A stretch of DNA of 64,000 nt from JBFMFR01 sp040752025 (GCA_040752025.1 JBFMFR010000005.1:62001-126000); one strand, 5' to 3'. Positions 1-9,372 are shown, counted from the stretch's first letter. The notes: generated by a model not told the origin, from the sequence alone. Made by a program: numbers and translations.

Positions 1-928
1 GAGCCTGTTGCTGGCGCGCCTGCATCTGCTTATCGATCTCCTGCGTCATCTCCAATAATTTCGTACGCAGCTCAACCAGGCGCTCGCGACCATCGCCACG
101 CGCCCGTTCGATACGATCGCTCAGTAATTGGAAGAAAGCGTAATCCATTGCCGGGCGCACCAGGCTGACCATCACACTCAAACGCGTGTCATTCGGCGCG
201 TTTTCGACCAGCTCCAAAAGCTTCTCTCGCGTCATATTGTTGCCCAGGGCTCGCAATTCATCCACCGCAGCCTGGATCTCTCCAGCCTGTTCTTGCATCT
301 GCCGGCCATATTCTGTTTTTTGCAGCAGGCTGTTCTGCAGTGCAGCAAGCTGCTGCGCAGCCTCTTTATCGCCGCCAGCCATGGCTGATTCGATGAACCG
401 GCCCAACAGGGAGAAAAACTCTGCATCGATCAACGCTTCTTCTTGCTGGATGATCTCATCCTGTACATCCTCGCCCGAAGCGCTCATCAGGCGCCGGACC
501 AGGTTCACGCGCTGTTGCTGGGCCTGGATCATCTCGCGTGTGATGCCCTCCGCCTCCAGGACACGCTCGACCATGCCCTGCAAAGTCAGCGCTGTGCTTG
601 GGTTGAACAGATAACCCTTGCGCTTCTCCTGCGGCAGTTTACTGATTACCTGGTTGATCAACCCGCCAATCATGCGCTCCTGTTCCTGGCGCGGCAAGTT
701 AAGCTCTGGCGGGACAAAAGTCAACAACAGCTCTTTGTCCGCGTCGTGATAAATCAACGGCGTAGCCAACGCGCCCTGGTAACCACATACCGGGCATTGG
801 ATTACATTAAAAGCTCCACTCAAAAACCGCTGCTTGGCGGAAGGGTCCTGGTTGGTGTCAAACAACTGATCGATTTCAGCCGGCACCGGCTGGCGACAGT
901 TCGGGCAACTTACACTCGTTTTTGGCAT
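1..928 (-). CDS. CpXC domain protein, 3' end outside window
   Basis: I translated this gene from the reverse strand; it has no stop before the window edge, so only the first 309 or so residues are seen. The N-terminus carries two Cys pairs, SCPNC (C8, C11) and QCPVCGYQG, about 40 residues apart, with the CpXC family pattern of a small zinc-ribbon-like fold. The rest is helical and rich in Gln, Glu and Arg, and is probably coiled coil. The family has no firm function. The ATG at 926-928 has a GGAG 6-7 nt upstream. It lies 67 bp downstream of the histidine kinase on the same strand and is probably co-transcribed with it and the aminotransferase. Family call good, role unknown. Confidence 0.75.
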   Translation of the reverse strand, partial: MPKTSVSCPNCRQPVPAEIDQLFDTNQDPSAKQRFLSGAFNVIQCPVCGYQGALATPLIYHDADKELLLTFVPPELNLPRQEQERMIGGLINQVISKLPQEKRKGYLFNPSTALTLQGMVERVLEAEGITREMIQAQQQRVNLVRRLMSASGEDVQDEIIQQEEALIDAEFFSLLGRFIESAMAGGDKEAAQQLAALQNSLLQKTEYGRQMQEQAGEIQAAVDELRALGNNMTREKLLELVENAPNDTRLSVMVSLVRPAMDYAFFQLLSDRIERARGDGRERLVELRTKLLEMTQEIDKQMQARQQQA

Positions 929-995
929 CTAAATCTCCATATCATCAGAAAATTCGAAACTTGCAGGCCAACCGCCAGCAAGCGCTCGGCCTGGG

Positions 996-2558
996 CTATC
1001 GTTCATCTTCACGAGGCAGCGAGAAACAAATGCGCGCCCCATCCCCCGGCTTCGGATCCACCCAAATATGCCCGCCGTGCGCCTCGACCACGGCGCGCGC
1101 CAGGTACAGTCCCAACCCGGCTCCCTTGGTTGTGCGCGAAGCCCCGGTTGCCCGGTAGAACCGGTCGAAAACGTGCGGGATATCCCCGGCATCGATCCCC
1201 GGCCCCTGGTCGCTGACGCACACCACCACTTGCTCTGGACGGATCTGCCCGCTGACGCGGATCTCCCCGCCTTCTCCCGCGTACTTAATCGCATTGGAAA
1301 CCAGATTGGAAAGCACCTGCGCCAGGCGTTCCTCATCGCCCAAAATAACCGGGAACTGCGCCGGGAAATCTACCACGATGGTATGCAGGCGCGTTTGCGT
1401 CTCGAAACGCTCGGCAATGCGCCGGGCCAGCGCATCCATAGCCACATCCGAGAGATTGATCGAAAGCGCCCCGGCCTGCAAACGCGACGCGTTTAACAGA
1501 TTCTCAATCAACTCCGTCAGGCGATCCGCCTCTTCTTCGATCACCTCCAGGCTGTCTTGCACCACCTGGCGGTCCCAAGAGGCATCCTTGCGCCGCAGGG
1601 TGCTGACATAGCCTTTGATCAACGCCACCGGGGTCTTCAACTCGTGACTGACCACCGAAATGAACGTGCTCTTGAGTTCTTCTGCCTCGCGGAAGCGGGT
1701 GATGTCCCGCACCAGGGCGATCACATTCATCAGGTTGCCATCCGCCGAAAGCAGCGGCGAATAGGTCACTCCTACCGGCAGCGAGGGCATCCCAGACCTT
1801 TCCAGGTCGCCCTCGACGTACAAAGTTGCATTCGGCGTCAGGGGCCAACCCCCGGCCTCAGCTTGCTCGAGGGTCATGCCGTCTTTGTGCCGCTTCCAGT
1901 GGATGATCTGGTCGTGCGGTTGGCCGCGAACTTCCTGCACCGACAGCCCCAGCATGCGCGCCAGCGCCGGGTTGCAATGCTCCACGGTATGGTCAGCCGT
2001 CAGGATCAAGATGCCGTCCGCCACCGCGTCCAACATCGCCATCAGGCGGCGCTCTTCGTATCGCAGGCGCGTGTACAACTGGGCGTTGCTCACCGCAATT
2101 GCGGCCTGGTCAGCAAAACTCTGCAGCAAAGCCGTATCGTTGGATGAGAATACCCCCAGATAATTGCGGAAAATCAAAATAACGCCGATCACCTGCTTAC
2201 GAGCGATCAGCGGCAGCACCACGCCGGTCAATAACCCCAGGCTGGCCGCGCGCGTCAGGCCTTGCAACAGGCGGTTGATTTCCGGCAATTCGTAACGCGC
2301 CGGTTCTTCATGCTCCGGAACCGTCGCCAGGAGCGGCTCCAACTGGCGCAGAAAAGCGGGGGGGATGCCCTGGGTGACAGCCACCCGCCACCCCCCCGCC
2401 GTTTCGCGTAATGCCATCAAACCCGCCTGTCCGGCCAGCATTTCAATCGAGATGTTCAAAATGCGTGCCAGCAGCTTATCCAGGTCTAGCTCCTGGGTAA
2501 TGGCTCGCGAAATCTCGAGTAAATAATCGCGCTGGCGGACGCGGAAATCAGGCAACAA
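996..2558 (-). CDS. Soluble GAF-PAS sensor histidine kinase
   Basis: The 520-residue protein has no membrane segment, so it should sense a cytoplasmic signal. Order of domains: GAF (about 20-165), PAS (about 172-290), HisKA with the phospho-acceptor H305 in SHELKTP, and a HATPase domain with N-box (NLVSNAIKYA, about 418), DQGPGID (450), FDRFYR (about 464) and GAGLGL (about 479). All the catalytic boxes are intact. The start is TTG at 2556-2558, because the frame has no nearby ATG or GTG. It overlaps the end of the aminotransferase gene by 11 bp, so translation is probably coupled. No response regulator lies beside it, so its partner is unknown. Confidence 0.88.
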   Translation of the reverse strand: MLPDFRVRQRDYLLEISRAITQELDLDKLLARILNISIEMLAGQAGLMALRETAGGWRVAVTQGIPPAFLRQLEPLLATVPEHEEPARYELPEINRLLQGLTRAASLGLLTGVVLPLIARKQVIGVILIFRNYLGVFSSNDTALLQSFADQAAIAVSNAQLYTRLRYEERRLMAMLDAVADGILILTADHTVEHCNPALARMLGLSVQEVRGQPHDQIIHWKRHKDGMTLEQAEAGGWPLTPNATLYVEGDLERSGMPSLPVGVTYSPLLSADGNLMNVIALVRDITRFREAEELKSTFISVVSHELKTPVALIKGYVSTLRRKDASWDRQVVQDSLEVIEEEADRLTELIENLLNASRLQAGALSINLSDVAMDALARRIAERFETQTRLHTIVVDFPAQFPVILGDEERLAQVLSNLVSNAIKYAGEGGEIRVSGQIRPEQVVVCVSDQGPGIDAGDIPHVFDRFYRATGASRTTKGAGLGLYLARAVVEAHGGHIWVDPKPGDGARICFSLPREDER

Positions 2559-3903
2559 CGCTGGGCACCTCGACTAACACCGGCTCGTGGCTGCGCTCGC
2601 TGGTAACCAGAGCTTCCTCGAAGATCTCCATGGCCTCATCCACTTCCCTGCGCGTCACACACAACGGTGGAGCGATGCGGATGGCGCTTTTACCACAGCC
2701 TAACAACAACATGCCACGCAGGAAAGCATTGTCCACAATGCGGTCGCGCAGCTTCTCGTCTGGCTCCTTAGTTAGACGATCCTTGACGAACTCCACCCCG
2801 ATCATCAGACCCTTGCCGCGCACCTGCCCGATGGCGGGATGGCGAGCCATCAACTCCTCCAGGATATCCATCGTGTAAGTGCCGACATCGGTCGCATTTT
2901 GCAGGTATTCATTTTCGATCAAGTCGATCGTCGCCAGCGCCGCCGCGCAAGACAGCGGGTTGCCGCCGTAAGTATTGCCATGCGAACCCTTTGGCCAGGT
3001 GACAATATGCTCACGAGCAAACATCACCCCCAGCGGCACGCCCGAGGCGACGCCCTTGGCCACACACACAATATCCGGCTCGACATCGAAGTGCTCGATC
3101 GCCCACCACTTTCCGGTGCGTCCCATGCCCGACTGCACTTCATCCACGATCAACAGGATGCCGTGCCGGTCACAAAGTTCACGCAGCGCCGGGAAGAAAC
3201 CGGGCGCCGGCAGCACGTAGCCGCCTTCACCCTGGATCGGCTCTACCAGGATACCCGCCACTTCATCCGCGGGCAAAACATGCCCCAGGATTTGCTCTTC
3301 GATATAACGAACCACAGCCGCGCCATAATCCTCACCAGGCGCTGTCTGCAATATCGGGCGATAGGGATCCGGGAACGGTGCGTGCGTTACGCCGTTCATC
3401 AGAGGATAGAAATCGCGGTGATAAACCGGCTTACTGGCAGTAAAAGTAACTGCGCCCATAGTGCGGCCATGGAAAGCGCCCAGGAAACCGATGAACTGCG
3501 AGCGCCCGGTGTAGTGCCGGGCCAGCTTGATCGCCGCCTCGACACTTTCAGTGCCCGAGTTGGTCATAAACGAAATAGCGTTGTCTAAGAACGGCGCGAT
3601 CTCATCGATCTTCTCCCCCAGTTCCACCCATTTCGAGTGGTAGAAATCTGAGGAGATGTGGATAAACTTCTCTGCCTGCTCCTGGATGGCCTTGACCACC
3701 TTGGGATGGCTGTGGCCCGTGGAGACCACCGCGATCCCGGCAGCGAAATCCAGGAAGCGGTTGCCGTCCACATCCCACACCTCGCTCCCGCGTCCATGAT
3801 CCATGACAAATGGATAACCACGCGGATAAGAAGGCGAAATTACGTTTTGGTCGCGCTTGATGATTGCCCGCGCTTTGGGTCCGGGCAAATTCAAAATGGG
3901 CAT
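2548..3903 (-). CDS. Class III PLP aminotransferase (acetylornithine/4-aminobutyrate type)
   Basis: This fold-type I aminotransferase has 451 residues. The N-terminal part holds the family sequence around VWDVDGNRFLDFAAGIAV. The cofactor region follows as VDEVQSGMGRTG, then the PLP-binding lysine in VAKGVASGVPLG. Members transfer the amino group of ornithine, lysine, 4-aminobutyrate or other amino acids to 2-oxoglutarate; related archaeal-type enzymes include broad-specificity aminotransferases and racemases, so the substrate is not fixed by sequence alone. I chose the ATG at 3901-3903, which has AGGAG 8 nt upstream; the open frame extends 48 codons further without a good site. Lone metabolic gene ahead of a kinase and a CpXC gene. 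Confidence 0.85.
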   Translation of the reverse strand: MPILNLPGPKARAIIKRDQNVISPSYPRGYPFVMDHGRGSEVWDVDGNRFLDFAAGIAVVSTGHSHPKVVKAIQEQAEKFIHISSDFYHSKWVELGEKIDEIAPFLDNAISFMTNSGTESVEAAIKLARHYTGRSQFIGFLGAFHGRTMGAVTFTASKPVYHRDFYPLMNGVTHAPFPDPYRPILQTAPGEDYGAAVVRYIEEQILGHVLPADEVAGILVEPIQGEGGYVLPAPGFFPALRELCDRHGILLIVDEVQSGMGRTGKWWAIEHFDVEPDIVCVAKGVASGVPLGVMFAREHIVTWPKGSHGNTYGGNPLSCAAALATIDLIENEYLQNATDVGTYTMDILEELMARHPAIGQVRGKGLMIGVEFVKDRLTKEPDEKLRDRIVDNAFLRGMLLLGCGKSAIRIAPPLCVTRREVDEAMEIFEEALVTSERSHEPVLVEVPSVVA

Positions 3904-3966
3904 ATACAGTACTCCTGAACCATAAGCTAATGTCCTCTGCGGGACAAGTTTAAATGAGAGGCCTGA

Positions 3967-3972
3967 ATTATA
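3967..3972 (-). promoter_or_regulatory. -10 element for the aminotransferase operon
   Basis: A perfect TATAAT on the minus strand lies about 63 nt upstream of the aminotransferase ATG. No convincing -35 hexamer is seen at 16-18 nt; that stretch is G-rich on the minus strand. It would give a leader of roughly 55 nt that contains the AGGAG ribosome site. Confidence 0.4.
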
Positions 3973-4075
3973 CCGCGCCCTCCCGTCCCCCCGCCACCCT
4001 CTTGCCAATGACTTCCTGCGGTTTACCGGCATGACTTTCATCCCCACCGCAGCATTCGACCTGTAGAAAGCAAGG

Positions 4076-4081
4076 TATAAT
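4076..4081 (+). promoter_or_regulatory. -10 element directly before tgt
   Basis: TATAAT ends 8 nt before the GTG start of tgt. Transcription starting about 7 nt after the -10 would begin at or next to the start codon, so the mRNA would be leaderless or nearly so. The -35 region is poor. Confidence 0.5.
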
Positions 4082-4089
4082 CAATTTTC

Positions 4090-5232
4090 GTGTCCACTTC
4101 CACTACTCCATCACCCTTTTCCTTCGAGCTTCAGGCGCGCCAGGGGCGCGCCCGTGCTGGCGTTTTCCACACGCCGCACGGCGATCTGCCCACCCCAGTC
4201 TTCGCCCCGGTAGGCACCCAGGCGACCGTCAAAGCCGTCACTCCGGCCCAGCTCGCAGAAATGGGCGCCAGCCTGGTTTTGGCCAACACCTACCACCTGT
4301 ACCTGCGCCCCGGCGATGCCCTGGTTGCTGAAATGGGCGGCTTGCACAGTTTCATGCGCTGGCCGCGCCCCATCCTGACCGACTCGGGCGGCTTCCAGGT
4401 CTTCTCCTTGGCCGAAAACCGCAAGATCGATGAAGACGGCGTTACCTTCAAAAGCCATATCGACGGCTCGCTGCACCGTTTCACCCCCGAAAAAGCCATC
4501 GCCATCCAGGAAAACCTGGGTGCCGATATCATCATGGCCTTCGACGAATGCGCCCCGCCCAACGATTACGCTTACAGCCAGCGCGCCATGCACCGCACCC
4601 ACGCCTGGGCTGAGCGCTGCGTGCAGGCTAAGACTCGCACCGACCAGGCTCTCTTCGGCATCGTGCAAGGCGGCATATTCCCCGATTTGCGCAGCCAGTC
4701 GGCCCAATTCATCGCTGCGCTGGATTTCCCCGGCAACGCCATCGGTGGTCTCTCCGTGGGCGAAACCAAAGCCGAAATGCACCTGGCGCTGGAAACCGTC
4801 GATGCCACTTTGCCCGAGGACCGGCCGCGCTACTTGATGGGCGTGGGCACCCCTGAGGATCTGGTTAACGGTGTGCTGCGCGGCATCGATATATTCGACT
4901 GCGTGCTGCCCACCCGCCTGGCTCGCCACAACGCGGCCATGACCCGCAGCGGCCGGCTGAACCTGGTGAATGCCGCCTTTGCCCACGACCAGCGCCCGAT
5001 CGACGAGAACTGTGCCTGCTACACCTGCCAGAATTTCACTCGCGCCTACCTTCGTCACCTGGTGGTCGGGCGCGAGATGCTGGCTGCAACCCTGCTTTCC
5101 ATCCATAATCTGCATACCCTGATCGAATTGGCCGGCGCCCTGCGTGCCGCCATCCTGCAAGGCGATTTCCAGGCTCACGCCGCCAGCTTGCTGGAAACCT
5201 GGAACACAAACGCCAATCCCAACCGCGCCTGA
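4090..5232 (+). CDS. tgt: tRNA-guanine (queuine) transglycosylase
   Basis: This enzyme exchanges guanine-34 of tRNAs with GUN anticodons for the queuosine precursor preQ1. The 380 residues match the usual bacterial length. Visible signatures are TDSGGFQVFSL with the first catalytic aspartate, the substrate loop GIVQGGIFPDLR, GGLSVGE, and DCVLPTRLARH with the nucleophilic aspartate. Near the C-terminus the zinc site reads CACYTC, followed by a downstream histidine (SIHNLHTL). The start is GTG at 4090; there is no Shine-Dalgarno sequence, which fits the -10 element 8 nt upstream. uppP follows 31 bp downstream on the same strand. No other queuosine gene is in the window. Confidence 0.96.
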   Translation: MSTSTTPSPFSFELQARQGRARAGVFHTPHGDLPTPVFAPVGTQATVKAVTPAQLAEMGASLVLANTYHLYLRPGDALVAEMGGLHSFMRWPRPILTDSGGFQVFSLAENRKIDEDGVTFKSHIDGSLHRFTPEKAIAIQENLGADIIMAFDECAPPNDYAYSQRAMHRTHAWAERCVQAKTRTDQALFGIVQGGIFPDLRSQSAQFIAALDFPGNAIGGLSVGETKAEMHLALETVDATLPEDRPRYLMGVGTPEDLVNGVLRGIDIFDCVLPTRLARHNAAMTRSGRLNLVNAAFAHDQRPIDENCACYTCQNFTRAYLRHLVVGREMLAATLLSIHNLHTLIELAGALRAAILQGDFQAHAASLLETWNTNANPNRA

Positions 5233-5263
5233 TCAGCGCAGACCTTTTTCGGAGCGCTTGCCC

Positions 5264-6085
5264 ATGACCTTACTCCAATCCATCCTGCTCGGCATCCTGC
5301 AAGGCCTGACGGAGTTCCTGCCCATTTCCAGTTCGGGCCACCTGGTGCTGGTCCCCTACCTGTTGAATTGGGATATCCCCGCCAGCGACGCTTTTGTCTT
5401 CGACGTGCTGGTGCAGGTAGCTACCCTGCTGGCCGTCTTCGTGTACTTTTGGAACGATCTCCTGGCGATTGGCAAAGCTTTCATCCTCGGCCTGGTACGC
5501 CGGGCGCCCTTTGAAGAACCGCAGGCGCGCCTCGGCTGGTTGATCCTGCTGGCAACCCTGCCCGCCGGGTTGATCGGCCTGCTGCTGAAAGACGCCGTTG
5601 AACAGGCTTTTGCCAGCCCGCTGGCAACCGCCTTATCCTTGCTGGTTACTGCTGCTCTGCTGTTGGTCGCCGAGCGCGCCGGCCGGCGCAGCCGCGACTT
5701 GCACAACCTGATCTGGCTAGATGCTGTGTGGATCGGCCTGGCTCAGGCGCTGGCAATTTTTCCCGGCATTTCGCGCTCTGGCGCCACCATCACCGGTGGC
5801 ATGACGCGCAACCTGTCTCGCCCCGAAGCCGCCCGTTTTTCTTTCCTGCTTTCCATTCCCATCATGCTGGCGGCAGGCTTGCTGGCAGTAAAAGATTTGC
5901 TCGAAATCCCATCTTTCACCCACTTATTGCCAGTCTACCTGCCCGGCTTCCTGGCAGCCGCCCTTGCCGGCTATCTCTCCATCCGCTGGTTATTAGGCTT
6001 CTTGACCCACCGCCCTTTATATATTTTTTCAGCCTACTGTACGCTCCTGGCCTTACTCAGCCTGGTCGTCGTCTACCTGCGGTAG
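5264..6085 (+). CDS. uppP: Undecaprenyl-diphosphatase (BacA/UppP)
   Basis: This membrane phosphatase recycles undecaprenyl pyrophosphate to the monophosphate carrier used for peptidoglycan and surface glycans. It has 273 residues and about eight hydrophobic segments. The two family motifs are both present: LTEFLPISSSGHL near the N-terminus and FPGISRSGATI in the middle, with the catalytic Glu, Ser and Arg. The ATG at 5264 is preceded by GGAG at 5251-5254; the frame is open further upstream but runs into tgt. It probably shares the tgt transcript. It serves the same lipid carrier as the glycan genes at 53.9-55.3 kb. Confidence 0.95.
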   Translation: MTLLQSILLGILQGLTEFLPISSSGHLVLVPYLLNWDIPASDAFVFDVLVQVATLLAVFVYFWNDLLAIGKAFILGLVRRAPFEEPQARLGWLILLATLPAGLIGLLLKDAVEQAFASPLATALSLLVTAALLLVAERAGRRSRDLHNLIWLDAVWIGLAQALAIFPGISRSGATITGGMTRNLSRPEAARFSFLLSIPIMLAAGLLAVKDLLEIPSFTHLLPVYLPGFLAAALAGYLSIRWLLGFLTHRPLYIFSAYCTLLALLSLVVVYLR

Positions 6086-6103
6086 CGCCTGCGCGTAAAA
6101 CCG

Positions 6104-6137
6104 CTGAGCGCCGCTCAGCCCTGCAAGCGGCGCTCAG
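6104..6137. terminator. Hairpin between convergent uppP and lipoprotein genes
   Basis: A perfect 10-bp stem (CTGAGCGCCG at 6104-6113 with CGGCGCTCAG at 6128-6137) encloses a 14-nt loop. It sits in the 124-bp gap between two convergent genes. There is no U-run on the plus side and only a TTTT a few bases after the stem on the minus side, so a two-way terminator is likely but not certain. Confidence 0.5.
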
Positions 6138-6209
6138 ATGATTGTGTGTGCTGGTCAAAACTACCTTGGCTGAGATCCCGATGCGGATATCAACCACATT
6201 CCATAAGAC

Positions 6210-7559
6210 TCATTCATCTCGGATCGTGGGGAACAATTCCACCCACTTGCCGCCTCCATCCGTGGTTTTCACGAAGGAAGGCACCTTTCCAAGCTTTGCA
6301 ATCGCCCAACCCACATCCAGGTTCAGGAAGCTGTACTGCCCGATCCAGGAGAAATTCTTTTTATGCCTCGTCCACGTCTGGCCGCCATCTGAGGTCTTGT
6401 ACACCTGGGTCAAAGACATATTATTCTTAGGATCTTTGCCGGTGTAAACATCTTCGATCAGGAACCAGCCATTTTGTGCATCGAAGAACATCACCCGCTG
6501 CTCACGCTCGATCTTTTCCCACTTACCCTCAGCTAGAGGCGTGACCGGCACAGATACCCAGGCCCAGCTATTTCCCTGGTCATTGGTCACATACAGGTAG
6601 GGCGTGTATTTCTGCTCCATACCAATGAATTCTGTGCATTCAACCACCAGGGCCAGGCTCTGAGTCGAGAGCACCGAAGGCGAGAAAGTGCCGCACAGGC
6701 TCCTGCTGAACAGCTCTTCGTCCGCCGGCAGAAGTTCTATCGGCTGCCAGGTTTTACCGCCATCTCTCGTAATGTTGAAATGCGGCTTGGGATTCGGGCT
6801 GGTCACCGAGGTGATCAGGCCGACCTTGTCATCCATGAAAGCCATCCCCGTGCGGCAGCACTCTCCAATCGAGCCCTTGTCATTGCTGTTGGGATCGATC
6901 AATCGCTCCCAAGAAGCGCCGCCATCCCGGGTCCCATACAACACTGCCGGAGATTGGCCTGCACCCGGTTCACCCTTCAACAGCAGCCAGCCGTACTGGT
7001 TGTTGGCGAAATACAGTTTCTCCAACGTCAGGGCAGCCGCTTCCAATCCCTGGGCATCCAGAGGCTGGCTGGGTTGCCAGGTCTTGCCCCCATCGTTGGT
7101 GAGCCAGAAGATGGACGGTTGCGAAACCGGGTCCGTTGGATAATAAGTCACCACGCCCTGCTCCAGGCTGGAGAAATACGCCGCGGCATATTTAAACTTA
7201 CCACCCTCGGAGGCTGGCTCAGGCGGGGTGACATCCAACCAGGTTTGTCCGCTATCGTAGGTTTTCAGGATATAATCGTCGCCGGTGTCGACGACACCCG
7301 CCCCCACCGCCCATCCGCGCAGTTGGTCGAACATGCTCACGTAGCGCATGAACACCTCTTTGCCTGCTTCCAGGTGCGCAATCACTGGCCCAGCGGGTAC
7401 ACCACTGGCAGTGGTAGCCGTCGCTGCGACCACCATCACCGCCGTAGCTTGCGGCGCGGTAGGCAACGCGGTCGGCACCACTGTAGGCGTGACTTCGCCG
7501 CCCGAACAGGCTGCCAACGCCAGACTTACCAGCATGATAAAAGTAATCGCTCGTTTCAT
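6210..7559 (-). CDS. Lipoprotein with seven Asp-box (BNR/Ycf48-like) repeats
   Basis: The 449-residue product starts with a lipoprotein signal (MKRAITFIMLVSLALAAC) with a lipobox ending in Cys18, followed by a Thr/Pro/Ala-rich tether to about residue 55. The rest contains seven S/T-x-D-x-G-x-x-W boxes, such as YDSGQTW, NDGGKTW, RDGGASW and SDGGQTW. Asp boxes sit in beta-hairpins of beta-propellers; similar Ycf48/sortilin-type proteins bind partners or glycans, but no catalytic residues can be assigned. The ATG at 7557-7559 has a strong AGGAGG site, so the 29-codon upstream extension is not used. It stands alone, with its own promoter at 7658-7686. A surface-anchored propeller is well supported; its ligand is unknown. 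Confidence 0.85.
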   Translation of the reverse strand: MKRAITFIMLVSLALAACSGGEVTPTVVPTALPTAPQATAVMVVAATATTASGVPAGPVIAHLEAGKEVFMRYVSMFDQLRGWAVGAGVVDTGDDYILKTYDSGQTWLDVTPPEPASEGGKFKYAAAYFSSLEQGVVTYYPTDPVSQPSIFWLTNDGGKTWQPSQPLDAQGLEAAALTLEKLYFANNQYGWLLLKGEPGAGQSPAVLYGTRDGGASWERLIDPNSNDKGSIGECCRTGMAFMDDKVGLITSVTSPNPKPHFNITRDGGKTWQPIELLPADEELFSRSLCGTFSPSVLSTQSLALVVECTEFIGMEQKYTPYLYVTNDQGNSWAWVSVPVTPLAEGKWEKIEREQRVMFFDAQNGWFLIEDVYTGKDPKNNMSLTQVYKTSDGGQTWTRHKKNFSWIGQYSFLNLDVGWAIAKLGKVPSFVKTTDGGGKWVELFPTIRDE

Positions 7560-7657
7560 TTCATCCTCCTTATCCTTTCTGAGGTTGGTTCTCCGACTTG
7601 CCAAATTTTCTTGGATTGGTTTGCATGCCCCAATTCGGCCAGCCACATTACTTAACG

Positions 7658-7686
7658 ATTATATAGATTTCCCCAAAATATGCAAA
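7658..7686 (-). promoter_or_regulatory. Promoter of the Asp-box lipoprotein gene
   Basis: On the minus strand TTTGCA (7681-7686) and a perfect TATAAT (7658-7663) are separated by 17 nt. The predicted leader is about 90 nt and carries AGGAGG just before the ATG. Upstream, 7687-7802 shows no gene. Confidence 0.6.
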
Positions 7687-7802
7687 TAGTCCGGTAGTCA
7701 TATCTGCCTGAAAATATCAGATCCTATTTCAAAATTCAATGCAGTAACTCCGGAGCAATTCATTAAACATGCACAAATCGATTCGCAGTCAGGTCTCGCT
7801 CG

Positions 7803-7839
7803 CCTGGCAGCCCTGATAACAGTGTCCATCAGAGCCAGG
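7803..7839 (-). terminator. Hairpin abutting the HD-GYP stop codon
   Basis: CCTGGC/GCCAGG (6 bp) and CTGAT/ATCAG (5 bp) stack with a small asymmetric internal loop, and the structure begins at the base after the stop codon. There is no following U-run, so it may terminate weakly or protect the 3' end. Confidence 0.35.
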
Positions 7840-9372
7840 TTATTCATCTCCGTCTTCAACCTGCCTCCCCGCGCCTAATTCTTCCTGCCGCACGCGCACG
7901 AAAGTCTCCACCACCTGGGGGTCGAAATAACTGCCGGCATACTTACGCAGGTAAGCCAATATCTCCTGCTCATCCCAGGCGCGATGGTAGGGCCGGTCGT
8001 GGCACAGCGATTCCCATACATCGACAACCGCAAAGATGCGCGCTGCCAGGGGGATCTCCGTTCCCTTCAGACCCAACGGGTAGCCACTGCCATCCCACCT
8101 CTCGTGGTGGTAGTAAGGGATATCCAGAGCCGGCCGCAGGAAAGGCACCACTGAGAGCAGCCGGTAAGCATATTCAGGGTGCTTCCGCATCACCAACCAC
8201 TCTTCATCGGATAGCTTGCCAGGCTTGAGCAAGATGCCGTCCGGGATGCCCATCTTGCCGATATCGTGCAACAAAGCGCCGCGCCGGATGTGTTCCAAAT
8301 CCTTTACGCTCACGCCCAGGGCGCGGGCGACGTTCATGGTCATCTCAGTCACCCGCTTACTGTGTCCGGCCGTCTCCAGGTCGCGCAGTTCCATGGCGCG
8401 CGACCAGCCCTCGATTGTGGCATTATAAGCCTGGATCAGTTCCACATTAGCGGTCTGCAAACCCTCCAACAAGGCAGCATTGTGCACAGCAATCGCCGCC
8501 TGGCCCGCCAGGGTCTCCAGGAAATCCAACCATTCTTCCTGCGGCGTGAACGCCTGGCGGTGATACACCTCCAGCACGCCCATGATCTGGTTTTCACTGA
8601 TCAATGGCAGGCCGCAGTAACTCACAAAACCTTCGACAATCGCCCAGCGCGGCCGCCCGAGCCCGCGTGAAGCCTTCAAATCAGCAATATGAATCAGTTT
8701 ACGCTGTAAAGCCACCTGCCCGGCGAAATCCTCACCCAGGCGCAGGCGCACCTGCCGGAAACTGGTCGAATGGAAACCCAGGTCTGCGTTATATTCCAGC
8801 GTCTGGCTGTAAGGGTTGAGCAGTAAAACTGCCGCAGCGTCCACCTGAAGCACAGCCATAAGCTTATCTAATAAGATTGACAACGTATTTTGCAAATTCT
8901 GGCTGGTCAGGATTGCCTGGTCGATCTGGCGGATGGTCAGCAACTGCTCCAGGCGCTGCTGCACCTGGTCTTCGGCTCGCATTCGCTCGGTCACGTTTAC
9001 CATAACCACCAGGGTATGCCCGCTATCCTCATCTGCAGCTTGTGCGCCTGAAAATGAGCAAAGCATATCCAGTGTATGTCCTTGGCGGTGTCGCACCTGG
9101 CAAAGCACATCACTAATTGGCTCGCCCGCTAACAGCTCTGGTAAAAACGCCTGCATTTTGCTGCGCGACTCCCCCACCAGGAAACCTACCAGTGGTTGGC
9201 CAATTACCTCCTGGTATGGATAATCCAAAGCCGCCAACCATCGATCGTTAGCAGCCGCCAATCTTCCTTGCGCGTCCAGCGCGCACAACATCACCGGCGC
9301 AGCCGAGAAGCGGAGACTCAAACTGGCTGGATCAGGTGTCCCCATTTCAACGATGATTCGCGAATCTGCCAT
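7840..9372 (-). CDS. PAS-GAF-HD-GYP protein (probable cyclic di-GMP phosphodiesterase)
   Basis: The 510-residue cytoplasmic protein has a PAS domain (about 22-135), a GAF domain (about 145-305) and an HD-GYP domain (about 320-500). HD-GYP enzymes hydrolyse cyclic di-GMP to GMP through a di- or tri-iron centre. The metal ligands and signature are present: HSKR (H337), HD at 369-370, HPEY (H398), and HHERWDGSGYP at 422-432. The family is therefore catalytically complete here. It is the last gene of an operon after a membrane kinase and a FIST protein, 52 bp behind the latter. Start ATG at 9370-9372, with a weak ribosome site. Confidence 0.9.
   Translation of the reverse strand: MADSRIIVEMGTPDPASLSLRFSAAPVMLCALDAQGRLAAANDRWLAALDYPYQEVIGQPLVGFLVGESRSKMQAFLPELLAGEPISDVLCQVRHRQGHTLDMLCSFSGAQAADEDSGHTLVVMVNVTERMRAEDQVQQRLEQLLTIRQIDQAILTSQNLQNTLSILLDKLMAVLQVDAAAVLLLNPYSQTLEYNADLGFHSTSFRQVRLRLGEDFAGQVALQRKLIHIADLKASRGLGRPRWAIVEGFVSYCGLPLISENQIMGVLEVYHRQAFTPQEEWLDFLETLAGQAAIAVHNAALLEGLQTANVELIQAYNATIEGWSRAMELRDLETAGHSKRVTEMTMNVARALGVSVKDLEHIRRGALLHDIGKMGIPDGILLKPGKLSDEEWLVMRKHPEYAYRLLSVVPFLRPALDIPYYHHERWDGSGYPLGLKGTEIPLAARIFAVVDVWESLCHDRPYHRAWDEQEILAYLRKYAGSYFDPQVVETFVRVRQEELGAGRQVEDGDE

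Noticed and set aside
3904..4047. 48-codon N-terminal extension of the aminotransferase
   Set aside because: The ATG at 3903 has AGGAG at good distance, and the extension covers the -10 element.
4111..5178. Long open frame opposite tgt (355 codons, minus strand)
   Set aside because: It lies fully antisense to tgt, has no family resemblance and reflects codon bias in GC-rich DNA.
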